Positions 1 through 6,145 of a stretch of 9,472 nucleotides of DNA are shown here, one piece after another. Origin of the DNA: Gammaproteobacteria bacterium. GTDB lineage: Bacteria; Pseudomonadota; Gammaproteobacteria; DSM-16500. The stretch lies in NCBI GenBank assembly GCA_009885665.1, contig VFKI01000048.1, forward strand, positions 1-9,472, written 5' to 3'. Made by a program: the position numbers and the translations under genes. Each line of letters opens with the position of its first letter. Within the stretch, counting starts at the first letter, position 1. Below the pieces are notes generated by a model. It was not told the DNA's origin. It did not search any database and saw nothing but the letters and a program-made list of their open reading frames with translations.

Positions 1-96
1 ACGATAGATCCGCTCCTGTCTGGTTGGCCAAGAATCATTCTCGTACCAATCCAGTAAAGGGGACATTTCTATCTTGCTAAAAGGGGACATTTCTAA
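1..96 (-). mobile_element. Possible 5' end of a transposase gene, cut by the window edge
   Basis: Read on the minus strand, this stretch is open without a stop from an ATG at 90-88 (or a second in-frame ATG at 66-64) to the window edge, giving about 30 residues. The downstream part reads DWYENDSWPTRQERIYR, which has the character of a real protein. The frame carries a tandem 24-bp repeat: AAAGGGGACATTTCTA (plus strand) at 56-71 and 80-95, encoding EMSPFSKI followed by EMSPLLDW. Repeated GGGGACATTT motifs at the edges of integrase-type insertion sequences are familiar in proteobacteria, so a transposase N-terminus or IS end is my best reading. The family is not identified, and the rest lies outside the window. 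The frame stays open further upstream towards 120, so the start is uncertain. Confidence 0.35.
56..95. repeat. Tandem direct repeat, 16-bp core, period 24 bp
   Basis: AAAGGGGACATTTCTA occurs exactly twice, at 56-71 and 80-95, separated by 8 bp. The period is a multiple of three and lies in frame with the minus-strand reading frame that crosses it. It could be a repeated transposase-binding site at an IS end, or simply a repeated peptide. Confidence 0.6.
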
Positions 97-124
97 ATTG
101 CCGCCACAACTCCAAAAATTATTC

Positions 125-153
125 TTGACGTATTCCACGTGATTTAGTATCAT
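125..153 (+). promoter_or_regulatory. Sigma70-type promoter for the lipoprotein gene
   Basis: TTGACG (125-130) and TATCAT (148-153) are separated by exactly 17 bp. Each hexamer differs from the sigma70 consensus by one base. Transcription would start near 160, leaving a leader of about 47 nt before the ATG at 207. A short inverted repeat, CATATT-AA-AATATG (161-174), lies at or just after the predicted start and could be an operator, but 6-bp arms in AT-rich DNA are weak evidence. Confidence 0.65.
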
Positions 154-206
154 GCTGCGCCATATTAAAATATGACAAAATACCAACCACCCGCCCAGAG
201 GTTAGC

Positions 207-602
207 ATGAAAATATTAAAGCTTATCGTTGTTTTATTCCCTTTTTTGATGGTAAGCGTTGCATGTAGCCGCTATACCAGCCATGTTTATAACGTTAACC
301 AGGCTCAAATTATCACTCAGCACGCCAGCGCACCGAGCATGGTCGCGGTAAGCAAAGCGATTGCACGTGCCGGCAGCGGCCTTGGCTGGGTAATGCAAGA
401 TGTACGCCCAGGCTATACCATCGCGACCTTATCCCTCCGCGATCATTTTGCTAAAGTCGGCATCAGCTATGATCGCCATACTTATAGCATCGCGTATATC
501 AGCAGCACGAATCTAATGGAAGGCAGCAAAATACATAAAAATTATAATGGCTGGATTAAAAACCTGAACAAAGCCATTCAAAATAATTTGGCTGCACTAT
601 AA
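207..602 (+). CDS. Small conserved lipoprotein of unknown function
   Basis: A 131-residue protein with a lipoprotein-type signal: Lys at 2 and 5, a hydrophobic core at about 6-19, then Ala19-Cys20 with Cys20 as the likely lipidated residue. The lipobox is imperfect (SVAC, with Ser rather than Leu at -3). The mature part has features I associate with a widespread proteobacterial family of small conserved hypothetical proteins: a Trp at 61, YSIAYISSTNL (93-103) and KIHKNYNGWIKNL (108-120). I know no function for it. The ATG is supported by AGAGG at 197-201, 5 nt upstream, and by the promoter at 125-153. A strong terminator follows, so it may be its own transcript. Its place just ahead of the polyene operon suggests, but does not prove, a cell-envelope link. 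Confidence 0.8.
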   Translation: MKILKLIVVLFPFLMVSVACSRYTSHVYNVNQAQIITQHASAPSMVAVSKAIARAGSGLGWVMQDVRPGYTIATLSLRDHFAKVGISYDRHTYSIAYISSTNLMEGSKIHKNYNGWIKNLNKAIQNNLAAL

Positions 603-607
603 GCACC

Positions 608-647
608 AAACGCTTCTACGGCGAGGGAATTCTGTAGAAGCGTTTTT
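608..647 (+). terminator. Intrinsic terminator (or attenuator) between the lipoprotein gene and the operon
   Basis: A perfect 12-bp stem, AAACGCTTCTAC (608-619) with GTAGAAGCGTTT (634-645), encloses a 14-nt loop and runs into a T tract (643-647), starting 5 nt after the lipoprotein stop codon. This is a classic Rho-independent terminator shape. The T tract touches the Shine-Dalgarno of the ACP gene (GAGGG, 648-652), so any transcript entering the operon from upstream must read through this hairpin. Confidence 0.85.
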
Positions 648-660
648 GAGGGTCACACCC

Positions 661-933
661 ATGTCACACCGTCAAACAGATTTTCAGCAAGAAATTGCAA
701 ACTTCCTCATCGAATCCTTACAACTGGAAATGCCCGCAGCGGATATCACACCCGATGCGACGCTATTTGGCAGCGAAGGCTTAGGGCTAGACTCCATCGA
801 CATCCTTGAACTCGCTTTCGCCATACAAAAACGCTACGGCATTACGATTAAATCAGGCGACAGCAATAATGTTAACATCTTTACCAGCCTCAGCACCTTA
901 AGTGACTATATCCAGCAGCATAAAAAAGTCTAA
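661..933 (+). CDS. Acyl carrier protein of the aryl-polyene-type pathway
   Basis: A 90-residue acyl carrier protein, the carrier for starter and growing chain in the cytoplasm. The phosphopantetheine attachment motif is LGLDSIDILEL (41-51), with Ser45 as the modified residue, within a typical acidic helical ACP fold. I start at the ATG at 661 rather than the in-frame TTG at 646, because GAGGG at 648-652 sits 8 nt ahead of it and the TTG lies inside the terminator T tract. The stop is 1 nt before the ligase start. Characterised E. coli and Vibrio APE clusters have two adjacent ACPs (ApeE and ApeF). Here there is one, so it probably serves both loading and elongation. I cannot say which of the two it matches. 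No phosphopantetheinyl transferase is in the window. Confidence 0.93.
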   Translation: MSHRQTDFQQEIANFLIESLQLEMPAADITPDATLFGSEGLGLDSIDILELAFAIQKRYGITIKSGDSNNVNIFTSLSTLSDYIQQHKKV

Positions 934-934
934 T

Positions 935-2731
935 ATGCTGCAACTTCGTCAATATTTGCAAATAGCATTATTTCTCGCATATCCTATTGCGACTTATTTT
1001 TCTACTCACGCCCGACTACTCGGCCTGTTCCCCCTCTTCATTTACACCATGTTATTATGGCGCTTTGCACGCACACTCTTACCCCAGCAAGAACCTTTGG
1101 TCACCCGCTTTGCCCGGGTTATTTATGGCGACAACACCCCAGAAGTCACACACTACACCCGCAAAGTGACATGGCTGTGGAGCGTGTTTTTTTTAGCGAT
1201 GTTACTCGAAAGCACGTCACTGACCCTCTACGCTCGCCCTGCCACCGCATCACTTTTTTTTAATATTTTTAATTATCTTTTTGTTGCCGGTATGTTTTTG
1301 TTAGAAGGCATTTATCGCAAAATTCATTTTTCCCAATCTGATATGTTTCTACCCTTAATTCGCTTTTTTTGGAAACAGGGTATGCGCCGCTTCACCGCGG
1401 CTGCTTGGCCGCTGATCGGCCACACGCAATTACAAACCCGCTTTGCCATCCGACAAGACCGTATTTTTAGCTGCGCTGATTTTCTAAATGACGTCTTTTA
1501 TTTACATGAAAATTTAACGCTGACAGGCAAGGTGATCAACCTATGCGAAGATCGCTATCATTTTACCGTGCTATTTGCCTGCGCCATATTACAGCGAAAA
1601 ATCAGCATCCTACCGAATAATGCTTTACCATTCACCCTGCAGCAATTACAAACAGAATTTGCTGACAGCCATATTTTTCGCGACGCTGATCTTGCCACTT
1701 TGCTAACAAAAAAACATAACAAACCGGATAAATTAAAGATTTCCGCCAATAGCATTCCATGGATTGATGCAGATCAAGCCGTCGCCATACTTTACACATC
1801 AGGCAGCACTGGCAAGCCTGTCGCTTGGCAAAAATGCTGGGGACAACTGGTAACACACGCAAAGGTGACGGCTAACGCACTCGACTTACAAAAAAACATG
1901 CCCATTTGCGTGATTGCCACAGTTGCTTCACAGCATATGTATGGTTTTGAGCACAGTATTATTTTACCTATGCAAATGGGCTATACATTTTACGCCGGCA
2001 AACCGTTTTTTGCTGCAGATATTCAAGCCGCACTCACTTTACCTCAGCATGAGATCATTTTATTCAGCACACCACGACATTTAAAGACGTGTGTTGACAG
2101 TCAGCTCATTTTTTCTAATACTCAATACGTTATTTCCGCGACGGCTCAGCTGGACAAACAATTAGCCATCGCAATAGAAGAAACCTTCGCCGCGCCTCTT
2201 CAGGAAATTTATGGCTGCACCGAAGTCGGCGGCATTGCCACACGGCGTAGCGCACAGGATGATAGATGGAAATTGATGCCTGACTATCAATTAATGATAG
2301 CAAATGAAGATTGTTATATACAGACGCCAGGCGACCATAAAAAAATCAAGCTTGCCGATAAATTGGCGCGCATTGATCATCATCATTTCACATTATTGGG
2401 GCGCCACGATGAAAACATTAATATAGCTGGCAAACGCATATCCTTAACTGATCTCAATATCAAACTGACAAGCATTAAAGGTGTCGAAGAAGGCGTATTC
2501 TATCTACCCGAAAACAGCATAGAAGACACTCGCCTAAGCGCACTCGTCGTTGCACCCAACTTATCCATCCAGGAAATCAAATGCGAATTAGAGAAAATGC
2601 TTGATCCGGTTTTTTTACCCAGACCACTCATCAAAGTCTCGCAATTACCGCGCAATGAAATGGGTAAAATCACATATGCCTTATTGAAAAACATAGTAGC
2701 GCTAAAAAAACCAGCGTTATTTTCATCATGA
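935..2731 (+). CDS. apeH: Fusion: four-helix membrane domain plus acyl-ACP (AMP-forming) ligase
   Basis: A 598-residue protein with two parts. Residues 1 to about 150 hold four likely membrane segments (about 8-22, 28-44, 80-98, 106-124) and resemble the small membrane protein encoded next to the ligase in APE clusters (ApeG position). Residues about 160-598 form an ANL-superfamily adenylating enzyme: YTSGSTGKP (287-295, ATP loop), YGCTE (426-430), LLGRHDENINIAGKRI (487-502, hinge and core loop), and LPRNEMGKI near the C-terminus with the probable adenylation lysine at 578. In this family it activates a carboxylic acid (4-hydroxybenzoate for E. coli ApeH) and loads it on the ACP. The substrate here is not known. 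I use the ATG at 935, 1 nt after the ACP stop; a GTG at 902 would overlap the ACP. The fusion would anchor starter loading at the inner membrane. It ends with an ATGA overlap to the next gene. Confidence 0.9.
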   Translation: MLQLRQYLQIALFLAYPIATYFSTHARLLGLFPLFIYTMLLWRFARTLLPQQEPLVTRFARVIYGDNTPEVTHYTRKVTWLWSVFFLAMLLESTSLTLYARPATASLFFNIFNYLFVAGMFLLEGIYRKIHFSQSDMFLPLIRFFWKQGMRRFTAAAWPLIGHTQLQTRFAIRQDRIFSCADFLNDVFYLHENLTLTGKVINLCEDRYHFTVLFACAILQRKISILPNNALPFTLQQLQTEFADSHIFRDADLATLLTKKHNKPDKLKISANSIPWIDADQAVAILYTSGSTGKPVAWQKCWGQLVTHAKVTANALDLQKNMPICVIATVASQHMYGFEHSIILPMQMGYTFYAGKPFFAADIQAALTLPQHEIILFSTPRHLKTCVDSQLIFSNTQYVISATAQLDKQLAIAIEETFAAPLQEIYGCTEVGGIATRRSAQDDRWKLMPDYQLMIANEDCYIQTPGDHKKIKLADKLARIDHHHFTLLGRHDENINIAGKRISLTDLNIKLTSIKGVEEGVFYLPENSIEDTRLSALVVAPNLSIQEIKCELEKMLDPVFLPRPLIKVSQLPRNEMGKITYALLKNIVALKKPALFSS

Positions 2732-3021
2732 AAAATTTCACCATTGACCACACACACCCCAGCTTGCCGGGACACTTTCCAAACAATCCGATTGTGCCGG
2801 GCGTAGTGATTTTGCAAAATGTGCTAAACTTATTCAGTGAAGAAAATCCAAATTATGTCATAAACGGAGTTTCAAATGTCAAATTCATTCAACCCATGAA
2901 ACTCACCCAAACGTGCCAAGTGGATTTCAAAACAATGACGGCCGAACGTTTTAGCTTTACACTTCAGCAGCATGACGAATTAATCACTATTGGCACAATT
3001 TCAGCGAGTCGCACAATATGA
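2728..3021 (+). CDS. apeI: ApeI-like hot-dog 3-hydroxyacyl-ACP dehydratase
   Basis: A 97-residue single hot-dog domain of the FabA/FabZ-related type. The signature HPSLPGHFPNNPIVPGVVIL (10-29) contains the conserved GHFP and PIVPGV elements. In APE pathways ApeI works together with ApeP to dehydrate the 3-hydroxyacyl-ACP and create each double bond. In FabZ an acidic residue follows the PGV motif (PGVLMIE); here that position looks like Gln30, so the catalytic set may be completed by the ApeP partner or differ. The protein is shorter than stand-alone FabZ enzymes (about 140-150 residues). Its ATG overlaps the ligase stop (ATGA, 2728-2731) and its own stop overlaps the acyltransferase ATG in the same way, which implies coupled translation. 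Confidence 0.85.
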   Translation: MKNFTIDHTHPSLPGHFPNNPIVPGVVILQNVLNLFSEENPNYVINGVSNVKFIQPMKLTQTCQVDFKTMTAERFSFTLQQHDELITIGTISASRTI

Positions 3022-3926
3022 GCATCGCTTGGAAAAAGCCTGCAACACGACCGATGGGCAATCAACGATTGCTGTCCATGATGCGTTGGATCATTCTTCA
3101 CGTTAAGCGCTCAATTGCACGATTCATCTTATATTTCATCGTGGGTTATTACTTGCTAACGGGCAAAGGCAAAGCCGCATCGAATCAATTTTTAGCGCAG
3201 GCATTGGCGCGCCCGCCTACCTGGCGAGACAATTGGAAACATTTTTTTTCGTTTGCCAGCACACTCTTGGATCGATTTTATATGGTATCAGGGAAAACGC
3301 AGGGATTATCCATCCGCATTCAGCATTTTTCGCAAGCCACACACGCACAAATCAGCCAGCAAGGCTGCATCATGTTAGGCTCGCACCTCGGCAGTTTTGA
3401 ACTGCTACGCACACTGGCCAAGCAATCCAGTGATTTGCCGCTAAGCATCGTCATTGAAACAGCTGAACCTGCTAGCCAGCAATTTAATCAGTTTTTGCAT
3501 GCGCTGGATCCTGAAATAAAAAAATACTTTATTAATGCCTCTGATCCTGATTGTGTGTTTAAAATAGATCAAGCGTTAAAAAAACACAACATGATTGGCA
3601 TGCTGGGAGATCGCGTTATGAACACTCAACGCAAAATAAGCTGCGATTTTCTTGGCAAAAAAGCTGACTTCCCAACCGGCCCCTTATTGCTCGCCTCGTT
3701 TTTTGAAGTGCCGGTGATTTTATTTTTTGGCATTTATCTGGGCGGCAATCGCTATAAAATTATCTTTGAATTATTCGCTGATAAAATTATACTGAACCGT
3801 GCCACGCGTGAACAGGATCTTGCGATGCATGTCAGGCGCTACGTTGAACGTCTAGAATACTACGCAAAAAAATATCCCTACAATTGGTTTAACTTTTATG
3901 ACTTTTGGCAACAAAACGCTGGCTGA
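3018..3926 (+). CDS. LpxL/HtrB-like acyltransferase of the APE cluster
   Basis: A 302-residue protein of the lysophospholipid/lipid A acyltransferase superfamily (COG4261-like). The HX4E catalytic motif appears in GSHLGSFE (121-128; His123, Glu128). Further family blocks are MLGDRV (195-200) and DFLGKKADFPTGP (210-222). The N-terminus has one hydrophobic stretch (about 33-47) suited to membrane association. In APE clusters this domain is thought to transfer the polyene from ACP to a lipid or sugar acceptor at the inner membrane; in E. coli it is fused to a glycosyltransferase (ApeJ). No glycosyltransferase domain is present here, so only the acyl-transfer half has been kept or was ever present. 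It starts in an ATGA overlap with the dehydratase and its 3' end overlaps the FAD enzyme by 29 nt. Confidence 0.87.
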   Translation: MSIAWKKPATRPMGNQRLLSMMRWIILHVKRSIARFILYFIVGYYLLTGKGKAASNQFLAQALARPPTWRDNWKHFFSFASTLLDRFYMVSGKTQGLSIRIQHFSQATHAQISQQGCIMLGSHLGSFELLRTLAKQSSDLPLSIVIETAEPASQQFNQFLHALDPEIKKYFINASDPDCVFKIDQALKKHNMIGMLGDRVMNTQRKISCDFLGKKADFPTGPLLLASFFEVPVILFFGIYLGGNRYKIIFELFADKIILNRATREQDLAMHVRRYVERLEYYAKKYPYNWFNFYDFWQQNAG

Positions 3927-5508
3927 ACAGTATGATATCGTCATTATGGGGGGCGGCCTCGCCGGGCTCAGTCTCGCGCGACAGCTCTTGCTAGCAGATG
4001 CCAATCGAAGCATTTTGATACTGGAACATCGCCAGCATCCCGTTGCTGAAGCCGCACATAAAGTAGGCGAATCACTGGTTGAAATTGGCGCGCATTATTT
4101 TTACTCGCGCCTTGCGCTCGCTGACCACTTAAATACGGCACAATTAAAAAAAGCCGGTTTGCGCTTCTTTTTTCCCCATGGCAACAATCGAGACATCAGC
4201 CAGCGCATTGAACTAGGTGCCACTTTTTTCCCAAAAACCCCCAGCTTTCAATTGGATCGTGGCCGATTCGAAAATTACCTGGCCACATTAATCCAAACGC
4301 AAGGCGCTCATTTTTTTGATTCAGCCCGCGTATTAACAATTGATATCAGTCAAACTGAAAGCAGCAAACATACTATTTCATTTTCCTGGCAAAAAACGCG
4401 GCATACCGTTCAAGCACGCTGGTTAATAGATGCAACAGGTCGTGCTAGCAAATTAAAACGGCAATTAGGCTTAACTTCACGTGTCAATCACAATGTCAAT
4501 GCAGCATGGTTTCGGGTTAAAGGAAAAATCGATCTGGACACTTGGTCTGATCAACCCGATTGGCTTACGCTTGTACCGCGTCATTTTCGTTATCTCAGCA
4601 CCAATCATTTAATGGGCGCTGGCCATTGGGTCTGGCTCATCCCCCTTGCATCAGGCTGCACCAGCATCGGCATTGTCGCCGACCCACAAATTCATTCATT
4701 TAATGACATTAACCAGCAACAAGAAGCATTGGCATGGCTAACGCGTTATGAGCCACAATTAGCACACGCTTTATCAGCAAATGACGTCACAATCATTGAT
4801 TTTCATGCATTAAAGCATGTTTCGCATGGTTGCCAACAAGTATATTCTGCTCAGCGCTGGGCGATAACAGGTGAAGCCGGCGTTTTCCTTGACCCTTTTT
4901 ATTCTCCCGGCAGTGATTTTATTGCGATTAGCAACGATTTTATCAGCGCGCTGATTAACACAGATTTGCAGAGAAAATCCATCGTCATGGCAGCCGCCAT
5001 ATACAATCAGCAATATCTTGCGCTTTTTCATGCCTTTATGCCCGTGTATCAAGATCAGTACGCACTCATGGGACATGCGGGCATCATGACCCATAAAGTG
5101 CTATGGGATTACGCAGTTTACTGGGGCATGATTGGTTTGCTTTATTTTAACAAAAAATATACTGACATTTCTTTTATGCAAAGTATTGGCGACACCATGC
5201 ATAAGCTGACAGAACTGAATATTCGTGTTCAACAAATATTGCGTGACAATATTACCGACCCACACGCTTTCCCTGTCGAAAAATTTATTGATACGCTATC
5301 ATTTGATTTTTTATACGAATGGAATAGCAGCTTAACTCAGCCGCTACCAGATGATCTGCTCAGAAAAAAATTAAGCAGCAATCTGGCCTACCTACAATCC
5401 ATTGCTGACAATCTCAATAGCAAAGCGACTTTAAAAGAAAATATGACTATCGCTTCTCAGGAAAATCAGCTGCTATTTCGCGATGAGGGGCTCCGGTGCT
5501 GCGATTGA
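3898..5508 (+). CDS. FAD-dependent oxidoreductase of the flavin halogenase type
   Basis: A 536-residue FAD enzyme. The Rossmann dinucleotide site is GGGLAG (18-23), followed by KVGESL (55-60), DATGR (178-182) and a late FAD block GEAGVFLDPFYSPGSDFIA (325-343). It also has WVWLIP (244-249), an exact match to the WxWxIP signature of flavin-dependent tryptophan/phenol halogenases. Xanthomonadin-type clusters carry a related enzyme, and xanthomonadins are brominated, so halogenation of the aryl head group is a plausible role. A monooxygenase role is the main alternative, since the catalytic lysine cannot be placed with certainty by eye. The start at 3898 overlaps the acyltransferase by 29 nt with no clear Shine-Dalgarno; it is the first ATG before the Rossmann fold and leaves a short 11-residue lead. 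Residues beyond about 360 form a long C-terminal region typical of the class. Confidence 0.82.
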   Translation: MTFGNKTLAEQYDIVIMGGGLAGLSLARQLLLADANRSILILEHRQHPVAEAAHKVGESLVEIGAHYFYSRLALADHLNTAQLKKAGLRFFFPHGNNRDISQRIELGATFFPKTPSFQLDRGRFENYLATLIQTQGAHFFDSARVLTIDISQTESSKHTISFSWQKTRHTVQARWLIDATGRASKLKRQLGLTSRVNHNVNAAWFRVKGKIDLDTWSDQPDWLTLVPRHFRYLSTNHLMGAGHWVWLIPLASGCTSIGIVADPQIHSFNDINQQQEALAWLTRYEPQLAHALSANDVTIIDFHALKHVSHGCQQVYSAQRWAITGEAGVFLDPFYSPGSDFIAISNDFISALINTDLQRKSIVMAAAIYNQQYLALFHAFMPVYQDQYALMGHAGIMTHKVLWDYAVYWGMIGLLYFNKKYTDISFMQSIGDTMHKLTELNIRVQQILRDNITDPHAFPVEKFIDTLSFDFLYEWNSSLTQPLPDDLLRKKLSSNLAYLQSIADNLNSKATLKENMTIASQENQLLFRDEGLRCCD

Positions 5509-5532
5509 ATGTGCGCTATTTCAATTTATTTA

Positions 5533-5559
5533 TCTGAAAAACTATTCAGAAGGGAGAGG
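5533..5559 (+). promoter_or_regulatory. Small hairpin next to a strong ribosome binding site
   Basis: In the only real gap of the operon (5509-5563), a perfect 6-bp stem TCTGAA (5533-5538) / TTCAGA (5545-5550) with a 6-nt loop lies directly against the purine-rich Shine-Dalgarno AGGGAGAGG (5551-5559), 4 nt before the ATG at 5564. This ribosome site decides the start of the LolA-like gene over an earlier in-frame ATG at 5483. The hairpin has no T tract, so it is not a terminator. A role in mRNA processing or translation is possible but unproven. Confidence 0.45.
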
Positions 5560-5563
5560 TTTC

Positions 5564-6145
5564 ATGAAGCGTAATCTGGCTATTGTTTTTTTAACGATAC
5601 TCTTTGCTTTTTCTCAGGCTACGGCAGCACAAACAACATCGCTACAGCAAATATTGCGTCTGACGAACACGCAATCTGCTTTAAAAAAGATGACCTTTAT
5701 TGAAAAGCGTCATTTGCACTTTTCAAGCACTCCCCTCATCACCCGCGGTGTGCTTATTTTTAAAAAACCAGATTATCTCGAAAAAAACATCACCTTTCCA
5801 CACCCCAGTCGCTTTATCATTTTTCAGCAAAAACTCTTGATCGCCGAGGGGCACAAAGTACATCCATTAAATTTACCGCATGATGCTGATTTATGGATAT
5901 TCACCACGACACTACTGGCGGTGTTAAACGGTGATGCACATTTCCTAATAGCACATTATGATTATGCGACTGGCAAGCAAGGGCGCAGCTGGTATTTGCT
6001 ACTGACGCCAAAAAAAGTAGCCTTATCCAGAATCCGCATGATGCGTATTGACGGTATGGGTCATAAAATAAAATCTATCAACCTGCAATTCACCAATGGT
6101 GACTGGCTACAACAGCAATTAGGAGAAGACGGAGTGATGCAATAA
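5564..6145 (+). CDS. apeL: LolA-like periplasmic lipid/lipoprotein carrier of the APE cluster
   Basis: A 193-residue secreted protein. The N-terminus MKRNLAIVFLTILFAFSQATAAQ is a classical signal peptide (positive start, hydrophobic 5-16, AXA-like cleavage after about residue 21). The mature part has the LolA-like pattern: a conserved FIEKRHLHFSSTPLITRGVL segment, then FKKPDYLEK and FIIFQQKLLI, forming the unclosed beta-barrel that shields lipids. APE clusters usually encode such a protein beside an MMPL exporter, and it is presumed to carry the lipidated polyene to the outer membrane. No MMPL exporter gene follows here. I choose the ATG at 5564 because it follows AGGGAGAGG by 4 nt and begins the signal peptide; starting at 5483 would bury the signal peptide behind 27 residues and overlap the FAD gene. 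The stop overlaps the ketosynthase start by 1 nt (TAATG). Confidence 0.82.
   Translation: MKRNLAIVFLTILFAFSQATAAQTTSLQQILRLTNTQSALKKMTFIEKRHLHFSSTPLITRGVLIFKKPDYLEKNITFPHPSRFIIFQQKLLIAEGHKVHPLNLPHDADLWIFTTTLLAVLNGDAHFLIAHYDYATGKQGRSWYLLLTPKKVALSRIRMMRIDGMGHKIKSINLQFTNGDWLQQQLGEDGVMQ

Noticed and set aside
161..174. Inverted repeat CATATT-AA-AATATG downstream of the first promoter as an operator
   Set aside because: Six-bp arms made almost only of A/T are expected by chance in this DNA; noted with the promoter but not called as a separate site.
902..934. GTG at 902 as an earlier start for the membrane/ligase fusion
   Set aside because: It would overlap the ACP gene by 32 nt and add a polar stretch; the ATG at 935 fits the tight junction and starts the membrane domain properly.
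4810..5094. Minus-strand open frames opposite the FAD enzyme and other operon genes
   Set aside because: They lie fully inside well-supported genes, show no motifs or ribosome sites, and read as shadows of the coding strand.
5505..5533. Possible internal promoter (TTGAAT near the end of the FAD gene)
   Set aside because: No convincing -10 hexamer occurs at a proper distance; the best candidates match the consensus at only about half the positions.
5483..5563. Upstream ATG at 5483 for the LolA-like protein
   Set aside because: It would place 27 unrelated residues ahead of a clear signal peptide, while the ATG at 5564 has a strong ribosome site 4 nt upstream.
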